A stretch of DNA of 64,000 nucleotides from Syntrophaceticus sp050949745 (GTDB lineage: Bacteria > Bacillota > DSM-12270 > Thermacetogeniales > Thermacetogeniaceae): the NCBI GenBank assembly GCA_050949745.1, contig JBMNGF010000021.1:248001-312000 (forward strand), read 5' to 3'. Position numbers and translations under genes: made by a program. Positions 44,673 through 54,423 of this stretch are shown here, piece after piece (the first letter of the stretch is position 1; each line of letters begins with the position of its first letter). The notes beneath the pieces are model-generated. The model was given only the letters and a program-made list of their open reading frames with translations, did not search any database and was not told the DNA's origin.

Positions 44673-44699
44673 GTGGCAAACGAAACGTCCCATTGCCAC
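44673..44699 (+). repeat. 27-nt hairpin element, copy d
   Basis: GTGGCAA, core ACGAAACGTCCCA, TTGCCAC. It ends at the first base of the jetC stop codon. Differs from copy e at one base over 27. Confidence 0.85.
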
Positions 44700-47600
44700 T
44701 AAAACAACTTCAACTGCCCATCGATATCCATCTTCCAGGACGGCTTTTCGGCGTCATTGATCATTCCGCGGGCTGCTTCCATGGTTCCCGGTGTGGGTAT
44801 TCTTTCGGGATCGATGACCATACGCTGCTGGCCGCTGAGGGTGGGTCGGGACACCAGGCTGTAGATTACAGGGAAGTCTTTCATGATACCTGTCTGGCGG
44901 TGCGCTGTAACACAGAAAAGTTGTACTCCTGCCTGCTGAGTTAAAGCTCTAAGGATTTCCAGGATGTGTCCGCTGGAGGCCTCTCCGAAAGGGTTATCCG
45001 CGATGATCACGCTGGTTCTCTGCCCTTTATTGCCCTGTTGATGCAGGTAGGCCATCAACGCCACAAAAACCGCAAAGCGCCCGATATACTTCTGCGCCCC
45101 GGACCAGAATGTAAGGTTTTCCCAGCGATCATAGTCTGCGCTCTGGTAGGGTTGATCGTCTGAGCGGGGTTTTAATACTGTTAGTTTGATTCCTTCCAGG
45201 GGTACCAGCTGTTCCAGCAGGGCTGCGGAGCGTATTGCCCCCTCCAGGTATTGTTGAATGTTGTCTTCACTTTCACCCTCTTGTCTCCGCCGCACAGCAT
45301 CTGCGATCACATCAGCAAGGTAGCTGCGCACTAGTTCCTTCCCCTCCTCAACACCGGGGCGACGAAAATTGATCTCCATCAGTGGAATTCTGCTGCCTCG
45401 CAGCTCCACCCGGGACATCCTCTGCAGTGTTTTCAGCTCTTCCAATATATTTTCTACATGGCGGTAAGCCCGTTCGGCGATTTCTTCCTTAATCCTACCG
45501 AGATCTTTCAGGCGTCGCTCCAGTTCCTCTTGGGATTTGGCGATCACCTGCCTCACATGGCAGAGGCTTTCCTGTACTGAAAGGGCATCCTTTTCCCAGC
45601 CCTCTACCGTTGTTCTGGTTTTGAGGTGTTTGAAAAGGTGTTTGATATCCAGGTTGTTGAGCACTTCCAGCTCCTGCCGGCAGGAATCCACCACCTGGTG
45701 CCATACCCCCTGACTCGCATCTGATCTCTGGATGGAATCTTTTACTGTTTGTCTTTCTTTCCTTACTGCGCGGCGCGGTGCCCACGTATCAACAGCTAAC
45801 TCCTTTAATTCTCTCTCCCGCTCCCAGCCGGGGTCATCTGTCAATTCGAGACCTTCTGCTGTCAGGACCTCTACCTGGTCCTGATATTCCTGCTGCAGTT
45901 GTGCAAGTAAGTTCAGTTTGTTGTTCTGGTTGGCAATCCTGCCGCTGACATCCTCTTTTTCACTATTCAGCTCCTTGTTGTAGCCATCCAGGTCGATACC
46001 CTTTAGATCCGCAGGCTCATTGTGGTGCCTATCTACAACATTGTTGCACTCGTTTTTCCAGGCGCCATTTTCGCTTCCTGTAAGTATCTTTGCCTCCTGG
46101 AAAGCTTGGTCAGCTTTTTGGAAAGCATATTGTTGAGCATCCAATTTGCGGTGGCAGACCTCCAGCTCCTGCTTGTTTACCGGGCGGAAGGAGTTTTTCA
46201 CTTCAATAAAATCAAGTCCTATCATCTGGATGTCTCCTTGCAGCTTTTCCAGGTCTTTTTTATATCCTGTAATACGGCTTTCCACATCTTTGAGATTGGC
46301 CACCTCTCGTGTCAGGGCATCCCTTCTCGCTCTCAGATTATCTGCTGTTTCCCCGTAATCATCCCAGGTTACTTCTTCTATAGTGAAATCCTCCGGGTGG
46401 TCCCAGGTGGAGGGGTAGAGCTCTTTATTGTCCTCTGCCAGCCTATGTAATTTAATAAGGGTTGCCTTGTTCTGCTCTTGCAGGGCATTAATCTCCCTGT
46501 TCAACTTCTCCTTCCTGGTTTTCCAAAGGCCCAGTTCCGCCTCCATTGCTGTCAGGTCCTGCTGAAGCCTCACCAGCTCTGTTCTATTGGCCTCTTCCTC
46601 CTGGAAATCTAAGCGGTATTTCTGAAGGCGTTTCCTAAAGGTGCGTAGCTCAAGCAGGTGCTGTTCTGCCTTACTTTTCTCGGTGCGATCATTCTCTAGC
46701 CGGTCTTTAAGGTCTTGTATGTGAGCCTTTGCGGCCTCGAGGTCATTACACACCCCTTGGAAGGCTTCTTTCGCGGCTGAAAGACTCTGTTCCCATTCCT
46801 CAATAGTGTAGATTTCATAATTATTCAGAAGATTAGCCAGCACAGTGCAGGCAAGCCTGAGTTGCTCGCTTCTACCCTCTTCATCATGCTGCTTCTCTTT
46901 AAGCTGTTCCAACTGCTCGCCCAGCTGGTGGAGGATATCTTCAAGTCTCTCCGGTATAACAAAGGGCTCCATACCCTGGTTATAGAAAAAGCAGAGCACA
47001 GCATCATTCGCCTCTTCTTCAAGTAGCAGTTCGATGCTGCTGCGGGCTGCCACAGGTACCAGTGCACTCAAGTCAACTTTTAATTGTGGGGAGTGTTTCA
47101 TTATGCGCCGTAGCTGCCCCTGCTCGGCAATCAGGGCATAGGGAAGCCAGGGGCAGCGCCTGACCAGGTGCTCTCGCTCTTCATTGCCAGGCATATTATT
47201 AAGATATAAGGCACCGGTAATGGTCTCTACACCCTGTTGGCGAAGAGCCTCCTGCAGCAGCAAAATGTCATTATTGGGGACGGCCCCCGCATCCCCGCTG
47301 AGGAGGCTTTGCCGCTCTTGCAGGCGGTTCATCTTCAACTCCAAGTCGATCAGGGACTGCTGACTCTGCTCCCTACGCACATCAAGTTCGCCCTGTAGGG
47401 AAACAAAGTCCTCAGGAGGAAAGAGCCACTCCAAACCTGCCAGGACAAGAAATTCCTGCAGCTGATCCAACTCCTCTTGCCACTTTTTCTTGGCCTCTGT
47501 CTGGCCTTCTAGTCCCTTCTTTAGTTCCCCTTTCCGTCCGGAGAGTGTATTGATCTCGGCAGTCCATTGATCGTATTCACAGCTGAACTTCTGAATGGCT

Positions 47601-49162
47601 CTGGCTAACTCTTCAATTTTCTTTTCCGCCCGCCGGAGAGCCACACTGAGCAAGTCTTCCGCCTTTTGCGGTGATGAAAGATCTGTTTCTATATCCACCT
47701 CTTGCAGCAAACCTGCCAGTTCAATGCGTCTTTTAGTAAACTCTTCGCTCTTTACCTCAAGCCGCGTCTGTTGGTTTACATTTGACTGCATGTTCTCGTT
47801 TAATTTAGATTCGGCAGCTAAAGCTTTATTCACTTCCTGTTGTAATGCCTCAAGCTGTTTTTCCTCAGCACTTATCTGAGCCTTCAGTGCTCGTCTCAAC
47901 GTACAGAGCAGCGGCCACAGCCGGTTTCTCAAGACTTCGATCTCTTTGGCTACTGATTCGTGCCCCTGAAGGAGCTTTTGCTCGCTTGCTTCCTCTTGTT
48001 TGAGGAGATTGTTTTTTTCCAGCCACCTTTCACAGAAATCCCAGGCCCGAAGCCTATTATAATCACCTTCAGCATCCTTTAGGTGACGGCAGGATGCATC
48101 CTTTTCCCTTTCTTTTTTATTCAATTCATTTTGTAAGGCAATGAGACTACGCCTGAGGGATTCGCATTTTACTGAATCCAGCAAATATTGGATCTCAGCT
48201 ACTCTATCTCGGTTCTGTTGCAGCTTTTTTTGTAACTCCCCCTGCTCATCCACCAGCCTGGGAATCCCCCCGACCAAAGTATTAAAAAGGGACTGGCGGG
48301 CAGTTTGGGCAGCTTCTACCTCTCCCGCAGCAACCTCTACACCTGAAAGCGCTTCTTGCATTACTCCAATCCGCTCTCCCAGCTTATTGAGGGACTGCAT
48401 GTGAGCCTCAAACTCTGGAAGGTGCATCAACTCGCCGGAAGCCTGCTGGAAACTGCATGTCAGGTCATCTTCAGCACTGCTTTTACCGCGCCCTAAGATG
48501 TCATCAATGGCAGGGATAAGGAGTTTCTCCAAAAGGGAGCGTGTTTTACTGCAGTATTCAAAGAACTTGCCCACTCCCCCCTCATCTGAATTGGTTTCCA
48601 GGACATGCTCCCATTCCCCTGAATTGATGTTGTAGGTTTGCAGTTCCCGCTGGTACTCCCGTCGCCTGTCAGAGCCAAAAATGCGGAACTGCCCGGAGTT
48701 GCGCAGCATTTCCTGGAGTTCACGATAGTTCAGTGTGCGCCCATCTTCATCAACCAATGGCAGTGAAGCCAGATCGAGGGGATGGGGTCCGCTGTATTCA
48801 CGGGCACTGAGATAGTTGAAATAGTCCATCTCACGGTTGGCACTCCCGGTGTTTTCGGCGAAGCAAAAACCGGTTAAAATATAGGCTGGGTTATCTGCAT
48901 CCAGCTGCCATTCCACCACAACATGACCGGTAAAGGGGTTGTTACGCACTAAAGTAGCCAAGCGCCTCTTGCCCAGAGGGGCATTGGGGCAGACCACCTG
49001 GGAGATGAGCTGCAAGATCAGGGTTTTGCCACCCCCATTTTCCAGGATGAGCAGGCTGGACCTCCCCCGCAGGTCAAAGATAAGGTTGTCAAAAACTCTC
49101 CTCTCTTTGCCATAACGAATGTTGTGCAGACGAACACGGCTAATCCGCGGCAACTTCCTCAC
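44699..49162 (-). CDS. jetC: Wadjet SMC-like ATPase JetC
   Basis: 1487 aa, MukB-like SMC ATPase of the Wadjet system, which extrudes and cuts plasmid-sized circular DNA. N-terminal head with Walker A LENGGGKTLIL (about 37-47), two very long coiled-coil arms (rich in E, L, Q, K, about 270-620 and 760-1250) around a central hinge-like segment, and the C-terminal head with WSGAQKYIGRFAVFVALMAYL, Walker B SVIIADNPFGEASS and FCVTAHRQ. Overlaps jetB by 23 nt, indicating coupled translation. Confidence 0.92.
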   Translation of the reverse strand: MRKLPRISRVRLHNIRYGKERRVFDNLIFDLRGRSSLLILENGGGKTLILQLISQVVCPNAPLGKRRLATLVRNNPFTGHVVVEWQLDADNPAYILTGFCFAENTGSANREMDYFNYLSAREYSGPHPLDLASLPLVDEDGRTLNYRELQEMLRNSGQFRIFGSDRRREYQRELQTYNINSGEWEHVLETNSDEGGVGKFFEYCSKTRSLLEKLLIPAIDDILGRGKSSAEDDLTCSFQQASGELMHLPEFEAHMQSLNKLGERIGVMQEALSGVEVAAGEVEAAQTARQSLFNTLVGGIPRLVDEQGELQKKLQQNRDRVAEIQYLLDSVKCESLRRSLIALQNELNKKEREKDASCRHLKDAEGDYNRLRAWDFCERWLEKNNLLKQEEASEQKLLQGHESVAKEIEVLRNRLWPLLCTLRRALKAQISAEEKQLEALQQEVNKALAAESKLNENMQSNVNQQTRLEVKSEEFTKRRIELAGLLQEVDIETDLSSPQKAEDLLSVALRRAEKKIEELARAIQKFSCEYDQWTAEINTLSGRKGELKKGLEGQTEAKKKWQEELDQLQEFLVLAGLEWLFPPEDFVSLQGELDVRREQSQQSLIDLELKMNRLQERQSLLSGDAGAVPNNDILLLQEALRQQGVETITGALYLNNMPGNEEREHLVRRCPWLPYALIAEQGQLRRIMKHSPQLKVDLSALVPVAARSSIELLLEEEANDAVLCFFYNQGMEPFVIPERLEDILHQLGEQLEQLKEKQHDEEGRSEQLRLACTVLANLLNNYEIYTIEEWEQSLSAAKEAFQGVCNDLEAAKAHIQDLKDRLENDRTEKSKAEQHLLELRTFRKRLQKYRLDFQEEEANRTELVRLQQDLTAMEAELGLWKTRKEKLNREINALQEQNKATLIKLHRLAEDNKELYPSTWDHPEDFTIEEVTWDDYGETADNLRARRDALTREVANLKDVESRITGYKKDLEKLQGDIQMIGLDFIEVKNSFRPVNKQELEVCHRKLDAQQYAFQKADQAFQEAKILTGSENGAWKNECNNVVDRHHNEPADLKGIDLDGYNKELNSEKEDVSGRIANQNNKLNLLAQLQQEYQDQVEVLTAEGLELTDDPGWERERELKELAVDTWAPRRAVRKERQTVKDSIQRSDASQGVWHQVVDSCRQELEVLNNLDIKHLFKHLKTRTTVEGWEKDALSVQESLCHVRQVIAKSQEELERRLKDLGRIKEEIAERAYRHVENILEELKTLQRMSRVELRGSRIPLMEINFRRPGVEEGKELVRSYLADVIADAVRRRQEGESEDNIQQYLEGAIRSAALLEQLVPLEGIKLTVLKPRSDDQPYQSADYDRWENLTFWSGAQKYIGRFAVFVALMAYLHQQGNKGQRTSVIIADNPFGEASSGHILEILRALTQQAGVQLFCVTAHRQTGIMKDFPVIYSLVSRPTLSGQQRMVIDPERIPTPGTMEAARGMINDAEKPSWKMDIDGQLKLF

Positions 49163-49877
49163 CCCCGTGCTCCATAATTAATTCCAGAATCATATTTTTA
49201 TGATACCTGTGGTTATAATAGTGAACAACCTGGCTGCTAAGGCGCTGCTGCGGGAATATCTGGCGCTCCTGAATCACCCGCACCAGTTGGTGATTTTCCA
49301 AAAAGTCCAGTGTTTTTAACAGGTAACCCCAACGGGAAATGGTTCTTTTATCGTGAACAGCCCCGGGCTTCTTGACCGAGAGGTCGAGCCAGAATTGCGC
49401 AGGCTCAACAAGGTTGACCCGTGAAAGGTTCTCTAACTCCTCTATGTCCTCTCTCTCAGCCAGGGTTTCGAAATTTTGGGTGACCTGACGCTCCAGATCA
49501 GTTAAAGTGATAAACTCACGGGAAGGACCAGTTGTGTCATCACTGTTAAAAAAGACAGCAAGCAGTGTAAGCACAATAAAGGAGCAAGTGTACAGCTCAG
49601 TATTGTTGCTCACCCCCAGAGAGGCTCTCAGTTCAGCATTGGTGTAGTTGAAAATGCTTTCTTCGATTCCGGTGGTAAGGTAGTATTGATCACCGGCTTT
49701 CAGCAGTGTGACACCAAAAGTCGGCTCGATGACCTCCTGCCAGAGGCCCAATACTTCGGGATCCTGCTGGAGCCGCGTGAGCAAACTTGAGTTGGTTTCC
49801 TTATTCACAACCGGGTGTGTCAACAGCTCCCGCAGGAGCAACAGGGCTGTTTCTACGGTACTGTTTTGATAGGTCAT
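49140..49877 (-). CDS. jetB: Wadjet KITE-like subunit JetB
   Basis: 245 aa, mainly helical with a winged-helix look (KRTISRWGYLLKTLDFLENHQLVRV). JetB bridges the kleisin JetA on the SMC heads. Assigned by size and position between jetA and jetC. The last residues overlap the jetC start. Confidence 0.8.
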   Translation of the reverse strand: MTYQNSTVETALLLLRELLTHPVVNKETNSSLLTRLQQDPEVLGLWQEVIEPTFGVTLLKAGDQYYLTTGIEESIFNYTNAELRASLGVSNNTELYTCSFIVLTLLAVFFNSDDTTGPSREFITLTDLERQVTQNFETLAEREDIEELENLSRVNLVEPAQFWLDLSVKKPGAVHDKRTISRWGYLLKTLDFLENHQLVRVIQERQIFPQQRLSSQVVHYYNHRYHKNMILELIMEHGGEEVAAD

Positions 49878-49994
49878 TACTTTTTGCCTCCTGGAATTTG
49901 AAGTCGAAGACGGAAGCCTAGCTTTACATAACTACATCTTCGGCTTCCTGTTTTCAATTATCTGCTGGTACTGCCTAGGCGACAATGGTGCATT
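49878..49994 (-). other. Spacer between jetA and jetB
   Basis: Includes a hairpin with GGAAGCC / GGCTTCC arms. May adjust subunit ratios. The only gap in the jet operon. Confidence 0.35.
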
Positions 49995-51614
49995 CTAAAG
50001 GCTGTTTTCCCCCAGGCGACTGTCGCTATCCTTGAATAAAATCAAGTTCGATACATTCATGTTATAGGGCAAGTTAACAGTGCCTTCACCTGTAGCTACC
50101 GAAACCTCGCCCAGTGATGCCAGCTCTTGGTCCTCCTGCAGCAAGCGGTAAAGTGCAAACTCCAATAGGTCGGTATCCCCGGACATATACTCCCAGGGAA
50201 GCTGCGCCTGAATCTTTTTCGCCTGGTGCAGAAGCAGGGCGGTGTAAACGAAGGCTGCCATTTCTTCCCGGGACCAGTCGTCCTCATCGATTAAAACTGC
50301 AATCTCGTTCAATGATGTCCTGTTGCTGTTAACCAAAGGGGTAAGCAGCAGGCGAAATACCCGCTGCAGCAGCTCTACGGTCCGCCGGTGCCGCTCCTTT
50401 TCCACCTTCTGTAGGCGCTCCTCCTCATATAAATCAATCTCACCAAAAAACTCCTCCGGGGGTCGTTCCTGCTCCCGACTGAGGAGCGTCTGTGGCCCGA
50501 GGAAAGTGGCCAGATCCAGAATGCGGGGTGGCCGTGGCTGTAGTAAAGGGAATACCGCTGTTCTGGTAACAACCTCACCTGGTGGGCTACAGCGCAGCAC
50601 CTCAGCCAAGAGCTCCTTTTCCAGGTGAAAACGCACCATCAGAGTGCTGCGCAGACTGGACATCAAGGCATCCTCGGTAAGGGTATTCAGCTCCAGTTGA
50701 TGGTTAAATAGCTTGAGATGGCTTTGAGTAACCCGGTAAAGCTGCTGTTCGAGAAGACCGACATTCTTCAGTTTGGTGTTGCCCTGGGCATGACTTGCCT
50801 GGTCCAGGTTTTGGAGTGTTTCCCTAACCAATTTAATCAGGTTATCAAAGGTTTCTCGCTCACGGTGCAGCTGCTGTGTCATCCTATTGAGCATGCGCCT
50901 ATAATCCGACTTATCCAAGGCCTCTACCACATTGCGGCGAATCTCCTGGCGCAGGGAAACCAGTTCCTGCTCCATTGTTGTCACTGCAACACCCAGTTCC
51001 TTGACGGTCTCCAAGGCACCCTCAAAGGTTCCCCTGCGGATCTGCTGATCCAGGTAGAACTGCATCACAGAAAAGCGCAGGTCCTGGTAGATCTCCCTGG
51101 ACTTAAAGATGATATCCAGTCCTTCTCTGGACAGGCGTAGCTTAATGGTATCCCGATCCGGTAGGCTAAAGGGCTCCTGCTCCAGCAGGCGAAACTTCAC
51201 TTGGCGAATCTTCCCTTCGAGGGGATCGTGGTATTCGTATTCAAAGGGACGTCCGTAGTTGGAAAGCTCGTTTAACAGCTTCTCTGTGATCTGTTCAAAC
51301 TCCTCAGATGAGGGGCCTGTGCTTGAAAATAAGGGAAGGATGCCGGAAATAAAATCTTTCGCATCTTCATATGTACAGGGATCATAGTGGAGCATCTTCT
51401 CCATAATATAAAGCAGCAAGCAGACCCCTATTTCAAAGCCGTAATATCCGCGCAGTGTGTTCTTGGACATTAGGTCATAAAGGGGAAAGACCTCCATGAT
51501 GGCCGCGATGCGCTCATCTAAGCCGTCAAAACCTGGGAACCTCCTGGCCGCGGTAAGAACATCCGGAGCATCCATCTTATCTACAGCTATTGTGGTAGAC
51601 ATAATTGAACACAC
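49995..51614 (-). CDS. jetA: Wadjet kleisin-like subunit JetA
   Basis: 539 aa, mostly helical. N-terminal RRFPGFDGLDERIAAIMEVFP and a middle with long charged helices fit the JetA/kleisin role of closing the SMC ring. ATG 51614 overlaps jetD by 28 nt; MSTTIAVDK from 51602 is an alternative start that shortens the overlap to 16 nt. Confidence 0.8.
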   Translation of the reverse strand: MCSIMSTTIAVDKMDAPDVLTAARRFPGFDGLDERIAAIMEVFPLYDLMSKNTLRGYYGFEIGVCLLLYIMEKMLHYDPCTYEDAKDFISGILPLFSSTGPSSEEFEQITEKLLNELSNYGRPFEYEYHDPLEGKIRQVKFRLLEQEPFSLPDRDTIKLRLSREGLDIIFKSREIYQDLRFSVMQFYLDQQIRRGTFEGALETVKELGVAVTTMEQELVSLRQEIRRNVVEALDKSDYRRMLNRMTQQLHRERETFDNLIKLVRETLQNLDQASHAQGNTKLKNVGLLEQQLYRVTQSHLKLFNHQLELNTLTEDALMSSLRSTLMVRFHLEKELLAEVLRCSPPGEVVTRTAVFPLLQPRPPRILDLATFLGPQTLLSREQERPPEEFFGEIDLYEEERLQKVEKERHRRTVELLQRVFRLLLTPLVNSNRTSLNEIAVLIDEDDWSREEMAAFVYTALLLHQAKKIQAQLPWEYMSGDTDLLEFALYRLLQEDQELASLGEVSVATGEGTVNLPYNMNVSNLILFKDSDSRLGENSL

Positions 51615-52741
51615 CCTTTCACTGCCAGCATACTGGCAGTTAGAGCCTCCTGTGGTATTGCACGGTCAGCCTGTAACAGAGGGGCAATCCTGTCTATCAG
51701 ACTCTGGGAACAAAGGTCAAAAAAGGGCTGTAGGCGTTGTCGAGTAACACGGGACTGGTCGCTCTTTATCGGGCGGCTTTTCCCTGTGGCCAGCAAAAGG
51801 TCATAGAGGGGTTCTGCTGGCAGCACTTCCACCGGTGGAATACTGCTTTTACCCACTGCCACAGAAAACTGACCAGGTATTGCTGCATCAACTCCACCTT
51901 TTACAGCAGAGATCAGATCAGCGCAGATACCCACCCCCTCCGGGTCAATGTCCCCGAAATAAGGGAATCGGTAGCCTGCAGCTTCTGGCAGGCACTCATA
52001 TATGAATGGCCAGCTGTTTAGTATCTTTTTCCCTTCACCATAGATCAACAGGTGTATCTCCGGGGTTGTTTTAAGCTTTCCCGCAGCGAGGAGGTATTTC
52101 AGTGAGTGGAATGTGTCTTTGTTTTCCACAACCAGACAGCAGGCACTTTCTATGGGCAGGAGAGGGAGCGCAGTAGCCCAAAAGAAGAAGGGTTCCGGCG
52201 CCGGTACACAGCACAAGTCATGTAAAGTAATCTTAATTCGCTTTAACAGTTTGCTGCCCTTAGATGACAACAGGTATTTTTCATCACCTGTCAAGGCAAA
52301 AGACCGCTCATTGACTGTATCCCAAACCACAGGGGGGTTATTTTCTACTTCTATCAGAAAATGATCGATAGCCATCAGTATATCCCGGTGCCTGTCATAA
52401 TCTTTGGGTGAGTTTAAAAATGAAGAGAGATCCATGTGTGAGCAATAGATGCTCAGTATCTCTTCCTTGATTGCTGAATTATCACCCTCTGGTTGAGGCA
52501 GTTTCCGGTAGCGCAGGGCAAGGGTTGGTGAAAGCCCGTTTAAACCCGAATTTTTCACCGGCCTTAAGACCTTCTCCTCTACTAAGTTATTTATCGCTGC
52601 CGCAAATGCCTCATATCCCCCGGCCGCATCCCACCCGGAGCCGAGCCTCTTGGCTACCGGGTCGCGGATATCGGTGTCCCAGTGGAGCATCTTGCGTGAA
52701 AAACTGTCGATTACCTTGCAGATATGCCCCTGCATTTTCAT
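51587..52741 (-). CDS. jetD: Wadjet nuclease subunit JetD (DUF3322/DUF2220, TOPRIM)
   Basis: 384 aa. N-terminal DUF3322-like region and C-terminal DUF2220 TOPRIM-type nuclease: LVVENKDTFHSL gives the catalytic Glu and PYFGDIDPEGVGI the DxD pair. JetD cleaves the plasmid held by the JetABC motor. Here it is the first gene of the operon, with order D-A-B-C, whereas the best known systems are A-B-C-D. Confidence 0.9.
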   Translation of the reverse strand: MKMQGHICKVIDSFSRKMLHWDTDIRDPVAKRLGSGWDAAGGYEAFAAAINNLVEEKVLRPVKNSGLNGLSPTLALRYRKLPQPEGDNSAIKEEILSIYCSHMDLSSFLNSPKDYDRHRDILMAIDHFLIEVENNPPVVWDTVNERSFALTGDEKYLLSSKGSKLLKRIKITLHDLCCVPAPEPFFFWATALPLLPIESACCLVVENKDTFHSLKYLLAAGKLKTTPEIHLLIYGEGKKILNSWPFIYECLPEAAGYRFPYFGDIDPEGVGICADLISAVKGGVDAAIPGQFSVAVGKSSIPPVEVLPAEPLYDLLLATGKSRPIKSDQSRVTRQRLQPFFDLCSQSLIDRIAPLLQADRAIPQEALTASMLAVKGCVQLCLPQ

Positions 52742-52863
52742 TAGGATATCACCTAAAAATCATTTATTTGTATTGTAACACATTATTTCCATTGTTTTGA
52801 CATAAGTCAATGATATCCCTGCCGATTTTGCAAAATATTATGGCAGTACATTTTCTCTGATGC

Positions 52864-53049
52864 ACTTCTATATGTTCCAATGCAACAATAGTTGTCATAA
52901 TATTAGTCAAGGATGACTGACAGGAGCAGAAAATAAACCAAAACTGCAACACTGAGAGCCGGATCTGTCGCATATACTCAATGCTGAAAAAGAGACCGAC
53001 TCATACCGACTTTACTGTGGTCCTGGTCGGTGAGAGTTTAGGTTACTAG
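52864..53049. pseudogene. Fused scraps of dacF and the LUD gene
   Basis: 52864-52925 copies dacF 25625-25685 (active-site region; the catalytic Lys codon of SLTK has become Asn). 52940-53049 copies the last ~108 bp of the LUD gene (42188-42294) including its stop, with about 10 differences by eye. Both keep their original orientation. The rest of 52742-53150 has no gene. Confidence 0.8.
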
Positions 53050-53150
53050 CACTAAGGAGCCAGTTACTATAAAAATAAATTCGCATATTTTTTTGCTAAC
53101 ATTTACTTCTCCTTAGGCTTTGATAAGTAAGTAAGCCTGGCACCGTACGT

Positions 53151-54125
53151 TTAAAACCCAGGCAGATTAAACAAACCCAGCAGCAGCATAGAGCCCAACA
53201 TATAGACAGAAGCTGCCTTAAACAACCCCAAGTTAAGCTTTGGGGAAGGTCTCATCAGATAAACAAGAGCAGCTGCAATTAAGGAAAAACTTAAAATCAT
53301 TAACAGGTAGAAACAGATACCGTTCATTTGTAATAAAAAGCATGCCAAAATTATACTCAGGCTGGCAAAAATGGTTGATATCGTAATCACTTTTCGTGTA
53401 ATGTTTACACCGTACACTGAAGGAAAGGTGGGAATATTGGCTTGTCCATAATCTTTGCTGTACTTGATAGAAAAAGTCATTATATGCATCGGTATCCACA
53501 ATAAAACGGCAAGGGCCAAAAGCAAACCAATCGCATCTATTCTTCCTATTCCCATGATCCTCCCTGCCAGAACAGGTATTCCCCCAGCTACACCACCAAA
53601 AACTATGGAAAAATGCGTTCTTCGTTTTAAAGCCAGCGAATAAACAACTACATTTATTAGCAAACCTGCTAATACTACCAAACCATAGAAGGGATCCAAC
53701 AGCAGAGACCAGCCTACTCCCAATACTGATAACAGGCAACCAAAGATTATTACTTCTTTCAAGCTTAACACTCCACTAGGCAACGGCCTACGCCTGGTAC
53801 GTTCCATCTTGGCATCGATATCAGAATCTATCGCCATATTCAAAACAGTAGCTCCGCTAATTGCAAGGAGGAGACTGGCTACCAATAATAATGCCGTTTG
53901 CCAGTGGGTTATGGGACAAGTAGTTGTACCATAACCTGCCCAGCCTGTCAGAACCAGCAGGAATGTCTGCCGACTTTTAATAAGGCTCCAGTAAGCCTGC
54001 ACTTTCGTGCTTAATACCGTTGGCGATACCTGCCTTTGAACTTTTACATCAGATTGGCTGTGCAATGGGAGTCCCCCTCCTCTAAGTTGCAGTGCCTTTG
54101 TTGGTCTTGTCTTTCTCTGCCTCAA
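53151..54125 (-). CDS. UbiA-family prenyltransferase, protoheme IX farnesyltransferase-like
   Basis: 324 aa, nine or so membrane helices. The Asp-rich prenyl diphosphate sites are NMAIDSDIDAKMERTRRRPLPSG (about 108-130) and YSKDYGQANIPTFP (about 225-238), closest in wording to CtaB/heme O synthase. ATG 54125 or GTG about 26 codons later. No cytochrome oxidase gene is nearby, so another hydrophobic acceptor remains possible. Its start overlaps a decayed methyltransferase. Confidence 0.8.
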   Translation of the reverse strand: MRQRKTRPTKALQLRGGGLPLHSQSDVKVQRQVSPTVLSTKVQAYWSLIKSRQTFLLVLTGWAGYGTTTCPITHWQTALLLVASLLLAISGATVLNMAIDSDIDAKMERTRRRPLPSGVLSLKEVIIFGCLLSVLGVGWSLLLDPFYGLVVLAGLLINVVVYSLALKRRTHFSIVFGGVAGGIPVLAGRIMGIGRIDAIGLLLALAVLLWIPMHIMTFSIKYSKDYGQANIPTFPSVYGVNITRKVITISTIFASLSIILACFLLQMNGICFYLLMILSFSLIAAALVYLMRPSPKLNLGLFKAASVYMLGSMLLLGLFNLPGF

Positions 54126-54423
54126 TTATATATGACGCCACAAAATCTTCTACGTTTTTGTCTGGACCCAGCTATTGATAATCTCTTTGCTGTTATCCTT
54201 AGGAACCATGCGGATATTTACAAAGCCAGCGTTTTCAAGCATACTTTCGATGTTTTCCACATGCTCAGCTACTTCAGAATAATTTTTCCTGATAAATTCC
54301 CTACCATCTTCTCTTTTATCGAAAATAATCACTCCCCCTTTACTTTACATCCGTTTTTAAAGAATTCTAACGAATGCCGTAGTTTTTCGCCCCATGTTAA
54401 AGTACTAAGACGAACAATTGAGT
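54100..54423 (-). pseudogene. Arsenite-methyltransferase-like (SAM) 3' remnant
   Basis: C-terminal pieces in several frames: WGEKLRHSLEFFKNGCKVKG, GGVIIFDKREDGREFIRKNY, HVENIESMLENAGFVNIRMV, then after a -1 break DKNVEDFVASYIIEAEKDK. This is the end of a class I SAM methyltransferase of ArsM type. At least two single-base deletions. Confidence 0.55.

Noticed and set aside
44609..44944. 111-codon plus-strand frame after degV
   Set aside because: Antisense to the jetC 3' end, no ribosome site, no family resemblance.
46022..46450. Long plus-strand frames inside jetC
   Set aside because: Shadows of the coiled-coil coding sequence; jetC has full motif support.
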